Shown here in pieces: positions 17,385 to 25,824 of a DNA stretch of 36,272 nucleotides. The translations under genes and the position numbers were made by a program. Each line of letters opens with the position of its first letter. Position 1 is the stretch's first letter. Under the pieces are notes generated by a model, which saw only the letters and a list, made by a program, of their open reading frames with translations, was not told the DNA's origin and made no database searches. Origin of the DNA: Lachnospiraceae bacterium (GTDB lineage Bacteria; Bacillota; Clostridia; Lachnospirales; Lachnospiraceae); assembly GCA_017465845.1 (NCBI GenBank), contig JAFTVH010000183.1, positions 1 to 36,272 on the forward strand. Direction: 5' to 3'.

Positions 17385-17514
17385 GATTCAGCGTGTTTTA
17401 CTCATTGCGGAAATACATCATGTATTTTATTTGACGAAATGGGGAGAGTGTATAAAGAAAAAAATACCGGCAGATACCGACCCATAGCCGAAAGTAATTG
17501 GAAGTAAGAGGTAG

Positions 17515-18834
17515 ATGAAGACTCAAAGTGCAATAGAAAAAGTAAATGTGGAAAACAAATTTATAAAATATGTATCTCAGAATATTCTGGGAATGCTTGG
17601 CATGTCTGCCTATATTTTGGCAGATACATTTTTTATCTCCCAGGCGGAAGGTGCCAGGGGAATTGCAGCGCTGAATCTGGTGCTGCCGGTTTACAGTCTG
17701 ATTTTTGCAATCGGTTCCATGATAGCGGTAGGTGCTGCCACGAAGTTCAACATTCAGCGTGCAAGAAAAGAAAAAGATGCAGATGACTATTTTCCCAATG
17801 CTATTTTGTGGACACTGCTCATCAGTATCATCTTCATGGTTGTTGGCTTTTTTGGGGCAGAGGAGCTCGTTGCATTTCTGGGAGGCGATGAAGAAATTGT
17901 TCCGGTGGGCGCTTCTTATACCAGGATATTTCTATTGTTTACACCTGTGTTCATGTGGAATTATATCTTTAGCGCATTTGTGAGAAATGACAAGAATCCG
18001 GCGCTGGCTATGGTGGCTACGCTTTCGAGCAGCATTTTTAATATTATTATGGATTATGTGCTCATGTTTCCGCTTAAACTGGGGATGGCAGGAGCCGCAC
18101 TTGCCACGGCATTTTCGCCTGTGGTGGGAATCCTGGTGTGCAGCATCCATTTTCTCACAAAAAAGAATACTATACGGTATCGGCTGCTTGTGCCTTCTAT
18201 GAAAAAGTTGATGCAGTCCTGCCAATTGGGAGTGGCTGCTTTTGTGGGAGAAATCTCATCGGGGGTAACTACCGTAGTATTCAACTTCCTGATTCTAGAA
18301 ATTGCGGGAAATGAGGGTGTTGCAGCTTATGGCATCGTGGCCAATACTGCAATTGTGGCGACTGCTTTTTACAATGGGGTATCTCAGGGGTCACAGCCGC
18401 TGATCAGCGATTATCATGGAAAAGGAGATCACAAGGCGGTACGAAAGACGCTGAAGCTTGCAGTGATAACCTCATTAATTTTGTCGGTTGTGATCATAGT
18501 GATTACCAATCTGTGGGCTGATATCATTGTCGAAATATTCAACAGTGAGCGAAATATGCGATTGGCCGCATATGCCGTGGAAGGGGTAAAACTTTATTTT
18601 GTTGGCTTCCTTTTTGCGGGATATAATATTGTGGGAGCGGGATATCTCAGTGCGGCAGAGTCGGCAGGGTGGGCTTTTGTTACGTCTATTCTGCGAGGAT
18701 TTGTGGCGATCATTATATGTGCGTTTGTTTTTGCAATGCTCTGGGGAATGACAGGTGTGTGGCTGGCTTTTGCGGCAGCGGAACTCATCACGGCGGTTGT
18801 GATGGTTGTGGCGATACTTAAGAGTAAAATATAA
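17515..18834 (+). CDS. MATE family efflux transporter
   Basis: 439 residues with twelve predicted helices. ATG 17515 follows AAGAGGTAG. The N-half starts NKFIKYVSQNILGMLGMSAYILADTFFISQAEG; the C-half starts near LGVAAFVGEISSGVTTVVFNFLIL. This is the clostridial MATE subgroup similar to MepA-like multidrug pumps. Residues typical of the substrate cavity cannot be fixed from sequence alone. It stands 130 nt after the YfcC carrier, with a small AT-rich inverted repeat between (AAATAC/GTATTT near 17410-17430). Function as a drug or metabolite exporter is inferred from family. Confidence 0.9.
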   Translation: MKTQSAIEKVNVENKFIKYVSQNILGMLGMSAYILADTFFISQAEGARGIAALNLVLPVYSLIFAIGSMIAVGAATKFNIQRARKEKDADDYFPNAILWTLLISIIFMVVGFFGAEELVAFLGGDEEIVPVGASYTRIFLLFTPVFMWNYIFSAFVRNDKNPALAMVATLSSSIFNIIMDYVLMFPLKLGMAGAALATAFSPVVGILVCSIHFLTKKNTIRYRLLVPSMKKLMQSCQLGVAAFVGEISSGVTTVVFNFLILEIAGNEGVAAYGIVANTAIVATAFYNGVSQGSQPLISDYHGKGDHKAVRKTLKLAVITSLILSVVIIVITNLWADIIVEIFNSERNMRLAAYAVEGVKLYFVGFLFAGYNIVGAGYLSAAESAGWAFVTSILRGFVAIIICAFVFAMLWGMTGVWLAFAAAELITAVVMVVAILKSKI

Positions 18835-18882
18835 TATGAAATCAGGGGCAAAATACTTTTGCTGCTGGCATTAATAAAAATA

Positions 18883-18915
18883 GGCCGACAGATCATGGAA
18901 ATCTGCAGGCCTGTT
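18883..18915. terminator. Probable bidirectional terminator
   Basis: GGCC-N2-CAGAT at 18883-18893 pairs with ATCTG-N2-GGCC at 18901-18911 around a 7-nt loop. TGTTTT follows on + and TATTTTTA on -. It lies between convergent MATE and purC. Confidence 0.6.
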
Positions 18916-18960
18916 TTCATATGTATATGCGCAAAAGTTTCTAAGGCAATTCCAGCCGGA

Positions 18961-19644
18961 TTATCTGTTGAGAATCAGCTTAGTCAGTTCTACGGGCTCA
19001 ACAATCTTGCCATCCTTGTATACACGCATATTGCCGGAAGCAATTTCGTCAATCAGGATAACTTCGTTATTGTTGTAACCGAATTCAAACTTGATATCCC
19101 ACAGATCAAGGCCGATAGATTTCAGATCATCAGCTACGATCTTGGTGATCTTCAGAGTCTGCTCCTTCATGCTTTCGAACATGGCAGGAGTCATGATGCC
19201 AAGTGCAGCCAGACCTTCACCGGTTACAAGAGGATCGCCCAGTGCATCATTCTTAAAGGTACACTCTACATATCCGCCTTCTAGAACGGTTCCGTCCTGA
19301 ATATACTCGCCGTATCTGCGGATGAAGCTGCCGGTAGCAACCAGACGGCAGATAACTTCCAGACCGTGACCGAATACAGTTGCAGGAAGTACTTCCATGG
19401 TAGCATTGTCAACATCAGCGCTTACATAATGAGTCTTGATGCCGGCCTCTTTTAACAGCTCAAAGTAGTGGATAGAAGTCTGCAGGTTGGCTTTACCGAT
19501 GCCTTCAATGGTCAGTCCAACACTGTTCTCACCGGGATCGAATACGCCGTCCTTACCGGTACAGTCATCTTTAAATTTCAGCATAACATTGCCATTATCA
19601 AGGCTGAATACGTCTTTTGTCTTGCCTTCATAGATTTTTTTCAT
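18961..19644 (-). CDS. purC: Phosphoribosylaminoimidazole-succinocarboxamide synthase
   Basis: SAICAR synthase of de novo purine synthesis: joins aspartate to CAIR with ATP. 227 residues, close to the family length of about 235. The ATG has AAAGGAGAT upstream. Family signatures: [12 protein letters not shown] at the start, LMLKFKD-type segment, [28 protein letters not shown] and the C-terminal [21 protein letters not shown]. Stand-alone here and divergent from guaA; the other pur genes are not in the window. I see no purine riboswitch in the 232-nt gap shared with guaA. Confidence 0.96.
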   Translation of the reverse strand: MKKIYEGKTKDVFSLDNGNVMLKFKDDCTGKDGVFDPGENSVGLTIEGIGKANLQTSIHYFELLKEAGIKTHYVSADVDNATMEVLPATVFGHGLEVICRLVATGSFIRRYGEYIQDGTVLEGGYVECTFKNDALGDPLVTGEGLAALGIMTPAMFESMKEQTLKITKIVADDLKSIGLDLWDIKFEFGYNNNEVILIDEIASGNMRVYKDGKIVEPVELTKLILNR

Positions 19645-19781
19645 TATCTGATCTCCTTTAGTATAGATACATAATTGTCTTTTGACTCTATTACTTTATC
19701 ACAGTTTTGGTCATCTGAAAATATTTTTTTGGAAAAAATTCAACAATTAGAGTGGTTTTGTGCAATTTACTGCGTTTTTTC

Positions 19782-19810
19782 TTGCGAAATGGGCAAAGGT
19801 ATAATACAAT
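19782..19810 (+). promoter_or_regulatory. guaA promoter
   Basis: TTGCGA (19782-19787), 17-nt spacer, TACAAT (19805-19810); an overlapping TATAAT sits at 19800-19805. The leader is about 60 nt and holds a 7-bp hairpin (CATAGCA 19832-19838 with TGCTATG 19844-19850) just before the RBS. Confidence 0.7.
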
Positions 19811-19876
19811 AGATACATAGGTAAATTTTAACATAGCACACACTGCTATGATCCAAAGTAAAGCGAGGAGAAAAAG

Positions 19877-21169
19877 ATGAAACAAGACATGATTGTAATT
19901 CTGGACCTGGGCAGTACCGAAAATACTGTTCTGGCGCGTCAGATTCGTGCACTTGGAGTGTACAGCGAGATTCATCCCCATGATATCACCGTGGAGGAAC
20001 TGAAGAATCTTGATAATGTAAAAGGTATTATCTTAAACGGTGGTGAGAACAGAATCGTGGACGGAGCAGCTGTAGAAGTTCGTCCTGAGCTGTATACCTG
20101 CGGTTATCCTATCATTTCTGTGGATTATCCCGGTTCTCAGTGTGAGAAGCAGTACACAGAGCTTCCTTCTGAGGAAGAACTGAAGAATTTCGTGTTCGGC
20201 GACTGCGCAGCAGAAGCTAACTGGAACATGAAGAACTTCATTGATGACCAGGTAGAGTTGATCAGAAAGCAGGTGGGAGATAAAAAGGTACTGCTGGCAC
20301 TTTCCGGTGGTGTAGATTCTTCTGTGGTAGCAGCCCTTTTAATAAAAGCAATTGGACAGCAGCTTGTGTGCGTGCATGTAAACCATGGTCTTATGCGTAA
20401 GAATGAGTCCGAAAGTGTAGTAGAAGTATTTAGAAACCAGCTGCATGCCAATCTGATTTATGTAGATGCAACAGAGAGATTCCTGACCAAGCTGGAGAAC
20501 GTAGCCGATCCTGAGCAGAAGCGTAAGATCATCGGCGGTGAGTTTATCCGTGTATTTGAAGAAGAAGCAAGAAAGCTGGAAGGCATCGACTTCCTGGGCC
20601 AGGGTACCATTTATCCCGACATCATCGAAAGCGGCACCAAGACTGCCAAGATGGTAAAATCCCATCACAATGTAGGCGGTCTGCCTGAGGATCTGAAGTT
20701 TGAACTGGTAGAGCCATTAAAGCAGCTGTTCAAGGATGAGGTACGTGCCTGCGGTATCGAACTGGGCTTGCCCGCATCCATGGTATATCGCCAGCCGTTC
20801 CCAGGTCCCGGACTTGGCGTACGCTGTACCGGTGCAATTACAAGAGACCGTCTGGAAGCTGTAAGAGAGTCTGATGCTATTCTGCGTGAGGAATTTGAGA
20901 AGGCAGGACTGGACAAGAAGGTATGGCAGTACTTTACTGTAGTGCCTGATTTCAAATCTGTAGGTATGAAGAACCATGCAAGATGTTTTGAGTATATGGT
21001 AATCATTCGTGCGATTAATACCATTGATGCTATGAACGCGACCATTGAGCGTGTTGACTGGGATATTTTGCAGAAGATTACAGATAGGATTCTGGCTGAG
21101 GTGGACAATGTTAACAGAGTTTGCTTTGATATGAGTCCTAAGCCGCCTGCTACTATTGAATTTGAATAA
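19877..21169 (+). CDS. guaA: GMP synthase with degenerate glutaminase domain
   Basis: Converts XMP to GMP with ATP. 430 residues, about 90 fewer than usual glutamine-hydrolysing GuaA. The N-terminal amidotransferase fold starts normally (ILDLGSTENTVLARQIRALGVYSEI, then GIILNGGE). Where the GICYG nucleophile elbow should be it reads SVDYPG, and the sequence then jumps to the ELKNFVF linker. The catalytic cysteine and the HPE histidine/glutamate are therefore absent. The ATP pyrophosphatase domain is complete: SGGVDSS at residues 143-149, HVNHGLMRK, QGTIYPD, KSHHNVGGLP. The C-terminal dimerisation domain ends MSPKPPATIEFE. The ATG has GCGAGGAG upstream. It presumably uses free ammonia or a separate glutaminase. 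The reading frame is clean, so this is not a pseudogene. Confidence 0.93.
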   Translation: MKQDMIVILDLGSTENTVLARQIRALGVYSEIHPHDITVEELKNLDNVKGIILNGGENRIVDGAAVEVRPELYTCGYPIISVDYPGSQCEKQYTELPSEEELKNFVFGDCAAEANWNMKNFIDDQVELIRKQVGDKKVLLALSGGVDSSVVAALLIKAIGQQLVCVHVNHGLMRKNESESVVEVFRNQLHANLIYVDATERFLTKLENVADPEQKRKIIGGEFIRVFEEEARKLEGIDFLGQGTIYPDIIESGTKTAKMVKSHHNVGGLPEDLKFELVEPLKQLFKDEVRACGIELGLPASMVYRQPFPGPGLGVRCTGAITRDRLEAVRESDAILREEFEKAGLDKKVWQYFTVVPDFKSVGMKNHARCFEYMVIIRAINTIDAMNATIERVDWDILQKITDRILAEVDNVNRVCFDMSPKPPATIEFE

Positions 21170-21193
21170 AGTCATTGATATAAATCTATCTGT

Positions 21194-21221
21194 CGGTGCG
21201 GGAAGTATTTATCCCGCACCG
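21194..21221 (+). terminator. Hairpin after guaA
   Basis: CGGTGCGGGA (21194-21203) and TCCCGCACCG (21212-21221) form a perfect 10-bp GC-rich stem with an 8-nt loop. No U tract follows, so it may be a 3' stabiliser or an atypical terminator. Confidence 0.62.
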
Positions 21222-21294
21222 GCATCTAAGATTCTTTGAAAATAAGAATCTATCAACTGAAGCGCTGTTGTGAGGGTGTTATCATCTAAAATTT

Positions 21295-21850
21295 CCCAAA
21301 TGAAGAAATTATCCGTTGAAATACACGCAAAAGTTGTATTCTGTCAGATGAAATTACCCAAAATGGGAAAGTTATCCGCCGAAAAACTCATGAAAAGCTG
21401 CATTCTGTCATATAAAATCGCCCAAAATGGGAAAATTATCCGTTGAGAAACTCATGAAAAGCAGTATTTTGTCAGATGAAACCGCCCAAAATGAAAGAAT
21501 TATCCGCCGGAAATCTCATGAAAAGCTGTGTTCTGTCAGATGAAATCACCCAAAAGGAAGAAATTATCCGTAAAAAAGCTCATGAAAAGCAGTATTCAGT
21601 CAGATGAAAATGCCCAAAAGGAAGAAATTATCCGTAAAAAAGCTCATGAAAAGCAGTATTCAGTCAGATGAAAATGCCCAAAATGAAGAAATTATCCGCC
21701 GAAAAACTCATGAAAAGAAGTATTTTGTCAGATGAAACCGCCCAAAATGAAAGAATTATCCGCCGAAAAAACCATGAGAAGCAGCATTTTGTCAGATTAA
21801 AATGCCAAAAATAAAAAATTATCCGCCATAATAAAAATTTATGCACTAAA
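21295..21850. repeat. Tandem array of about nine 64-bp units
   Basis: Units begin at 21295, 21357, 21421, 21485, 21549, 21613, 21677, 21741 and 21805; spacing is 62 for the first and 64 for all later units. Each starts CCCAAAA(T/A)G, contains ATTATCCG and CTCATGAAAAG near the middle and ends GTCAGATGAAA. Copies at 21549 and 21613 are identical over all 64 bases; the others differ at several positions and the last is degraded. The period is not a multiple of three and stops occur in every frame, so it is noncoding. The units are contiguous, with no unique spacers. The array fills most of the 693-nt gap between guaA and the gene at 21863 and stops just before its RBS. Function unknown. Confidence 0.95.
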
Positions 21851-21862
21851 AGGGAGAATTAT

Positions 21863-22699
21863 ATGGAGCAAATAAAAATTGAACAAATTCAAAATGAACA
21901 TCAAAATGAAGAAATGAAAAATCTGTTGAAAACGCGTAAGGAACTCTTGCTTCAGATAAAAAAAGATAAGGAGAAAGCAATAGTAACGGCCCCGAAAGGG
22001 ACACTTCGTATTTCAGGACATGATGACAAGGTACAATATTATCAAAGAAATGATCCGAAAGATATTAATGGTGCTTATATACGGGGGAAAGACATTCAGC
22101 TGGCACGGGGATTGGCACAAAAAGATTATGATCAAAAAGTGTTGCGTTCTACAGAACAAGAATTAAGTGCGATTAACAAATATTTTTCTAACTATCCGGT
22201 GACGTGTGCGGAGCAGATATATGAAAAACTGCACAAAGAACGCAGAAAGTTGATAGAACCGATTATAGAACCGGAGGAGCAATATGTCGATAAATGGGAA
22301 GCAGTTTCCTATCAGGGAAAAGGGTTTAGTGAGGATACGCCGGAATTTTTTACTGCAAAAGGTGAGAGGGTACGGTCAAAATCAGAATGGATCATTGCTG
22401 ATTTGTTGATGAAAGAAGCAATACCTTATCGATATGAGTACCCGATTCAGTTGAAAGGTATGGGAGCGATTTATCCGGATTTTACGGTGCTTAACGTGAA
22501 AAAGAGAAAAGAAATGCATTGGGAACATTTTGGGATGATGGATGATCCTTCTTATGTGGAAAAAGCACTGCAAAAAATTGCACTTTATGAACAGAATGGA
22601 ATTTTTCCGGGAGAAAATCTGATTCTTACATATGAAACAAAGAAAAATCCGATGAATCAAAAAATGATTATGCTTATGATACAGCACTATTTGAAATGA
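21863..22699 (+). CDS. Uncharacterised protein with PD-(D/E)XK nuclease-like region
   Basis: 278 residues. The ATG has AAAGGGAG about 7 nt upstream. The N-terminal third is charged and coiled-coil-like (about residues 1-45: repeated EQIQNEH/QNEEMKN and KKDKEKA), followed by TLRISGHDDKVQYYQR. The C-terminal half (about 160-278) has VRSKSEWIIADLL, YRYEYPIQL, IYPDFTVLN, MHWEHFGMMDD and a final NLILTYETKK. E in SKSE, D in YPDF and E in WEHFG are spaced like the active site of the PD-(D/E)XK restriction-endonuclease fold, though the usual E-X-K lysine is a glycine/histidine context. No named function to my knowledge. Directly downstream of the 64-bp array; no partner gene. Confidence 0.75.
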   Translation: MEQIKIEQIQNEHQNEEMKNLLKTRKELLLQIKKDKEKAIVTAPKGTLRISGHDDKVQYYQRNDPKDINGAYIRGKDIQLARGLAQKDYDQKVLRSTEQELSAINKYFSNYPVTCAEQIYEKLHKERRKLIEPIIEPEEQYVDKWEAVSYQGKGFSEDTPEFFTAKGERVRSKSEWIIADLLMKEAIPYRYEYPIQLKGMGAIYPDFTVLNVKKRKEMHWEHFGMMDDPSYVEKALQKIALYEQNGIFPGENLILTYETKKNPMNQKMIMLMIQHYLK

Positions 22700-22839
22700 G
22701 GAGACGGTAATCCTAATAGTATTAGCCCGCTCTGCGGCCATGTTCTATATTCATGTGGTAAAATAGCTGGAAATATGATAAAATCAAGCAAAAGATATAT
22801 ATTTATGATTGGATTGTAATAGCATATTTGAGGCGCGTT

Positions 22840-23205
22840 ATGTTGTTAGAAGATATTAAAAAATATTGTATGAGTAAGCAAAAGGCATATGAAGAATATC
22901 CATTTGGTGATGTTCCGATATGTTATAAGCTGAACAATAAAATATTTGCACAGATTTATCCACATCCGGAAGATTATAAAATTACACTGAAATGTACTGC
23001 AGATGCAGGCCAATTTTATCGAATGGTGTATCCGGGAAAAGTGGTCAGAGGTTATCATTGTCCTCCTGTGCAGCAGCCATATTGGAACACGATTTATTTA
23101 GATGAATTTCCGGATGAAGAGTTGCTGAATATGATTGACCATGCGTATGAAACGGTTTTTAAGAGTTTTAGCAAGAAGGTGCAGAAGCAAATTTTGGAAG
23201 AATGA
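22840..23205 (+). CDS. MmcQ/YjbR family protein
   Basis: 121 residues, the normal size of the family. ATG 22840 has GAGG 6 nt upstream; TTG 22828 lies before that site. Family landmarks: an opening helix (LLEDIKKYCMSKQKAYEEYPFGD), KIFAQIYPH, ITLKCTADAGQFYRMVYPGKVVRGYHCPP and YWNTIYLD, followed by a C-terminal helix with AYETVFKSFSKK. The fold is a double wing related to DNA-binding CyaY-like domains. Members are widespread small cytoplasmic proteins without a settled function. Monocistronic by spacing. Confidence 0.87.
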   Translation: MLLEDIKKYCMSKQKAYEEYPFGDVPICYKLNNKIFAQIYPHPEDYKITLKCTADAGQFYRMVYPGKVVRGYHCPPVQQPYWNTIYLDEFPDEELLNMIDHAYETVFKSFSKKVQKQILEE

Positions 23206-23296
23206 AAGAAGGTGCAGTACATGATTTTACTTGCTTGCAAGCAAGATGAAATTATGTGTTTTTCCGTTTGAGAGTATTTAAAATGGAGGCGTTATA

Positions 23297-24055
23297 ATGT
23301 CATACCAAATGATTTTAGAAAAGATTGTAGATACAAGTAAACAGATATTCAGGTCAAACCTAACCGGTGTATATCTGCACGGTTCCATAGTAATGGGATG
23401 CTTTAACCCTGATAAAAGCGATATAGATTTAATTATTGTAGTGGAAGATAATATTACAGATGAGCAGAAAATGCAATTTATGAAGGAAGTAGTGGAGCTG
23501 GACAAATCAGCTCCAAGCAAAGGAATCGAACTGAGCATCGTTAAGAAAACGTATTGCAAAGAATTCCTTTATCCGACCCCGTTTGAATTACATTTCTCAA
23601 ATACGCATTTGCAATGGTTTATAGACAACCCCACAGATTATATCAGCAAAATGAAGGGAACGGATAAGGACCTTGCAGCGCATTTCACAATTATCAATCA
23701 TTGCGGCATCACCTTATATGGTGAGGGGATTGCATCCATATTTTCAGAAGTTCCTAAAGCTGATTACATAGATAGTATATGGGCTGATATTGAAGGTGCA
23801 AAAGAAGAGATTTTAGAGATTCCTATGTATATGATTTTGAACCTGTGCAGAGTAGTAGCCTATTTGAAGAAGGGCCTGGTGACTTCCAAGAAGCAGGGCG
23901 GAGAATGGGGAAAGCAAAATTTAGAGCCACGGTATCAAAGTTTGATATCGGAAGCATTGAAATGCTATGCATCGGATGAAAAAATGGTAGTAGAAGCTGC
24001 GGAGGCACAGGCATTTGCAGAATATATGTTGGAGCTGATAAAAACTTTGAGGTAG
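23297..24055 (+). CDS. AadA-like nucleotidyltransferase with DUF4111 domain
   Basis: 252 residues. The ATG has TGGAGG 8 nt upstream. Residues about 15-100 form the nucleotidyltransferase fold with GVYLHGSIVMGCF and the metal-binding SDIDLIIVV. The C-terminal half matches the helical domain of aminoglycoside adenylyltransferases (HFTIINHCGITLYGEG, MILNLCRVVAYLKKG, TSKKQGGEWG). AadA/ANT(9) proteins adenylylate spectinomycin or streptomycin. Chromosomal homologues such as this are common and often of unknown substrate, so resistance should not be assumed. No mobile-element sequences flank it. Confidence 0.83.
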   Translation: MSYQMILEKIVDTSKQIFRSNLTGVYLHGSIVMGCFNPDKSDIDLIIVVEDNITDEQKMQFMKEVVELDKSAPSKGIELSIVKKTYCKEFLYPTPFELHFSNTHLQWFIDNPTDYISKMKGTDKDLAAHFTIINHCGITLYGEGIASIFSEVPKADYIDSIWADIEGAKEEILEIPMYMILNLCRVVAYLKKGLVTSKKQGGEWGKQNLEPRYQSLISEALKCYASDEKMVVEAAEAQAFAEYMLELIKTLR

Positions 24056-24137
24056 AGCGCTCTGATATTCACATAGAATATGAAAGAACAAGGCAGGAAA
24101 ATAGTATATTTTGGAAGCGGAAGAATACCAGAAATAC

Positions 24138-24166
24138 TTGAAAAAATGAAAGCACTCCTGTACAAT
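24138..24166 (+). promoter_or_regulatory. Promoter of the TRAP transporter operon
   Basis: TTGAAA (24138-24143), 17-nt spacer, TACAAT (24161-24166); start near 24173 and a leader of about 83 nt before dctP. Confidence 0.7.
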
Positions 24167-24255
24167 AGAAGTAGCACTTCAGGTCAGTGAAAACAGGCGG
24201 GGGAAGGAACCAATAAGCTGATCTGAACAGAAATAATAGAGGAGGTTTTCTATTC

Positions 24256-25281
24256 ATGAAAACAAGAAAGAAATGGGTGATTCTGCTTTCGGTGATGCTG
24301 CTCGCTGTCTCATGCTTAAGTGGCTGCGGTCAGAATGATCAGAGAAGAATTGTCCGCATCGGACACAACCAGTCCACCAATCATCCGACGCACATTGGAC
24401 TTACTGCATTCGCGGAGTTTATCAATGAGCAGTTGGGAGACAAGTATGTAGTTGAAGTATATCCCAGTGAGCTTTTGGGCTCTCAGACGGATATGGTTCA
24501 GCTGACCCAGACAGGAGCGATTGACTTCTGTGTGGCAAGTAATGCAATCCTGGAGACATTCAGTAAGAACTACGAGATATTCAATCTGCCATATCTGTTT
24601 GCAAGTGCAGAAGCTTATCACGCAGCCATGGATGACCCCACTGTTACGGATCCTATCTTCACTGCTACGGAAAAGGCAGGTTTCAAGGCTGTCACCTGGC
24701 TGGATGCAGGTACCCGTAATTTCTACACCGTGAATAAACCAATCGAAAGTCCGGCAGATTTAAAAGGATTGAAGATTCGTGTGCAGCAGTCACCGACCAA
24801 CATCGAAATGATGAATCTCTTAGGCGGTTCTGCGACACCGATGAGTTTTGGTGAGGTTTATACATCTCTGCAGTCCAATATTATCGATGGTGCAGAGAAT
24901 AATGAGATGGCACTTACCGATAACGGACACGGTGATGTATGTAAGTACTATTCTTATGACATGCATCAGATGGTTCCTGATATTCTCATCGGCAACCTGG
25001 CATTCCTTGAGGAATTAAGCGAAGAAGAGCTTGCAATTTTCGAAGAAGGCTTTAAACTGCTCAACTCTGTACAGAGAGAGGAGTGGGTAAAGGCTGTGGA
25101 AAATGCAAAGGACAAGGCTCAGAACGAACAGGGTGTGGTATTTATCTATCCTGACCAGGAGCCCTTTGTGGAAGCATGTAAACCCCTTCATGAATCTGTA
25201 CTTTCCGGCAATCCGGATATCCAGCCTATTTATGACATGATCCAGGAATACAATGTATTGTATCCTTCAGTAGAAGAATAG
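24256..25281 (+). CDS. dctP: TRAP transporter substrate-binding lipoprotein, DctP family
   Basis: Extracytoplasmic solute receptor of a tripartite ATP-independent transporter, 341 residues. The ATG has GAGGAGG upstream. The signal peptide ends in a lipobox LSGC with C24. Family motifs: IRIGHNQSTNHPTH near the start, PSELLGSQTDMVQLTQTGAIDF, LPYLF, GLKIRVQQSPTNIEMMNLLGGSATPMSFGEVYTSLQSNIIDGAENN. The arginine of KIRVQQSP is the usual contact for the substrate carboxylate, so an organic or sugar acid ligand is likely. First gene of a complete dctPQM operon; the exact ligand is not readable. Confidence 0.94.
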   Translation: MKTRKKWVILLSVMLLAVSCLSGCGQNDQRRIVRIGHNQSTNHPTHIGLTAFAEFINEQLGDKYVVEVYPSELLGSQTDMVQLTQTGAIDFCVASNAILETFSKNYEIFNLPYLFASAEAYHAAMDDPTVTDPIFTATEKAGFKAVTWLDAGTRNFYTVNKPIESPADLKGLKIRVQQSPTNIEMMNLLGGSATPMSFGEVYTSLQSNIIDGAENNEMALTDNGHGDVCKYYSYDMHQMVPDILIGNLAFLEELSEEELAIFEEGFKLLNSVQREEWVKAVENAKDKAQNEQGVVFIYPDQEPFVEACKPLHESVLSGNPDIQPIYDMIQEYNVLYPSVEE

Positions 25282-25292
25282 GAGGGAAGAGT

Positions 25293-25820
25293 ATGAAACA
25301 GTTAAGAAAAATCTTAAACAGTATTTTAAATGTACTGGCCGGTGTAAGCTTCCTTGCTATGGTAGCCCTCACCTGCTGGCAGGTATTTACCAGATACGTC
25401 CTGCAAAATCCATCCTCCTGGTCGGAGGAACTGGTTTCTTATCTCTTTGCGTGGATGGCTCTTTTAGGCGCATCCATCGTAGTAGGAGAACGCGGCCACA
25501 TGAATATTCCTATCCTGGTTGACCGTATGGGACCGACTGTAAGAAAGGCGCTGAATATTTTTTCAGAAGTAGTGGCTTGTATCTTTGCTGCAGTTATTCT
25601 GGTATATGGCGGTATTCAGATTACTACACTTGCTATGGGACAGATGACATCTTCTCTTGGCGTTCCTATCGGTATTTTCTATATTGTACTGCCTCTTTGC
25701 GGTGTGCTTAATATTGTCTACACGATTCTGAATATCATTGGAATCGTGAAAGGGGAAATTAGTACGGATCCCGTAGATGAAGCAGCGCAGGAAGTAGAGA
25801 AAGCCGAGAAGGAGGTATAA
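25293..25820 (+). CDS. dctQ: TRAP transporter small permease, DctQ family
   Basis: 175 residues with four hydrophobic segments. The ATG has GGAGGG 8 nt upstream and lies 11 nt after dctP. The typical DctQ core is present: LTCWQVFTRYVLQNPSSWSEELVSYLFAWMALLGASIVVGERGHMNIPILVDRM. It forms the membrane complex with DctM. The C-terminal tail is acidic and extends about 20 residues beyond the last helix (DPVDEAAQEVEKAEKEV). Confidence 0.93.
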   Translation: MKQLRKILNSILNVLAGVSFLAMVALTCWQVFTRYVLQNPSSWSEELVSYLFAWMALLGASIVVGERGHMNIPILVDRMGPTVRKALNIFSEVVACIFAAVILVYGGIQITTLAMGQMTSSLGVPIGIFYIVLPLCGVLNIVYTILNIIGIVKGEISTDPVDEAAQEVEKAEKEV

Positions 25821-25824
25821 GAAT

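Noticed and set aside
13162-18834. The two MATE genes as a recent duplication
   Set aside because: The proteins differ throughout and belong to different subgroups; they are simply near each other.
19645-19876. Purine riboswitch between purC and guaA
   Set aside because: The three-helix purine-aptamer core is not present; only a small 7-bp hairpin is seen before guaA.
21295-21850. Possible CRISPR array
   Set aside because: The units are contiguous with no unique spacers, the 64-bp unit is itself the repeat, and no cas genes are near.
23297-24055. Mobile spectinomycin/streptomycin resistance gene
   Set aside because: The family resemblance is real, but no integrase, attC-like site or insertion sequence flanks it. 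It reads as a chromosomal homologue.
24080-24190. 36-codon open frame (starts MKEQGRKIVYFGSGR) before dctP
   Set aside because: No RBS; it overlaps the predicted TRAP promoter. It could be a small remnant but cannot be supported.
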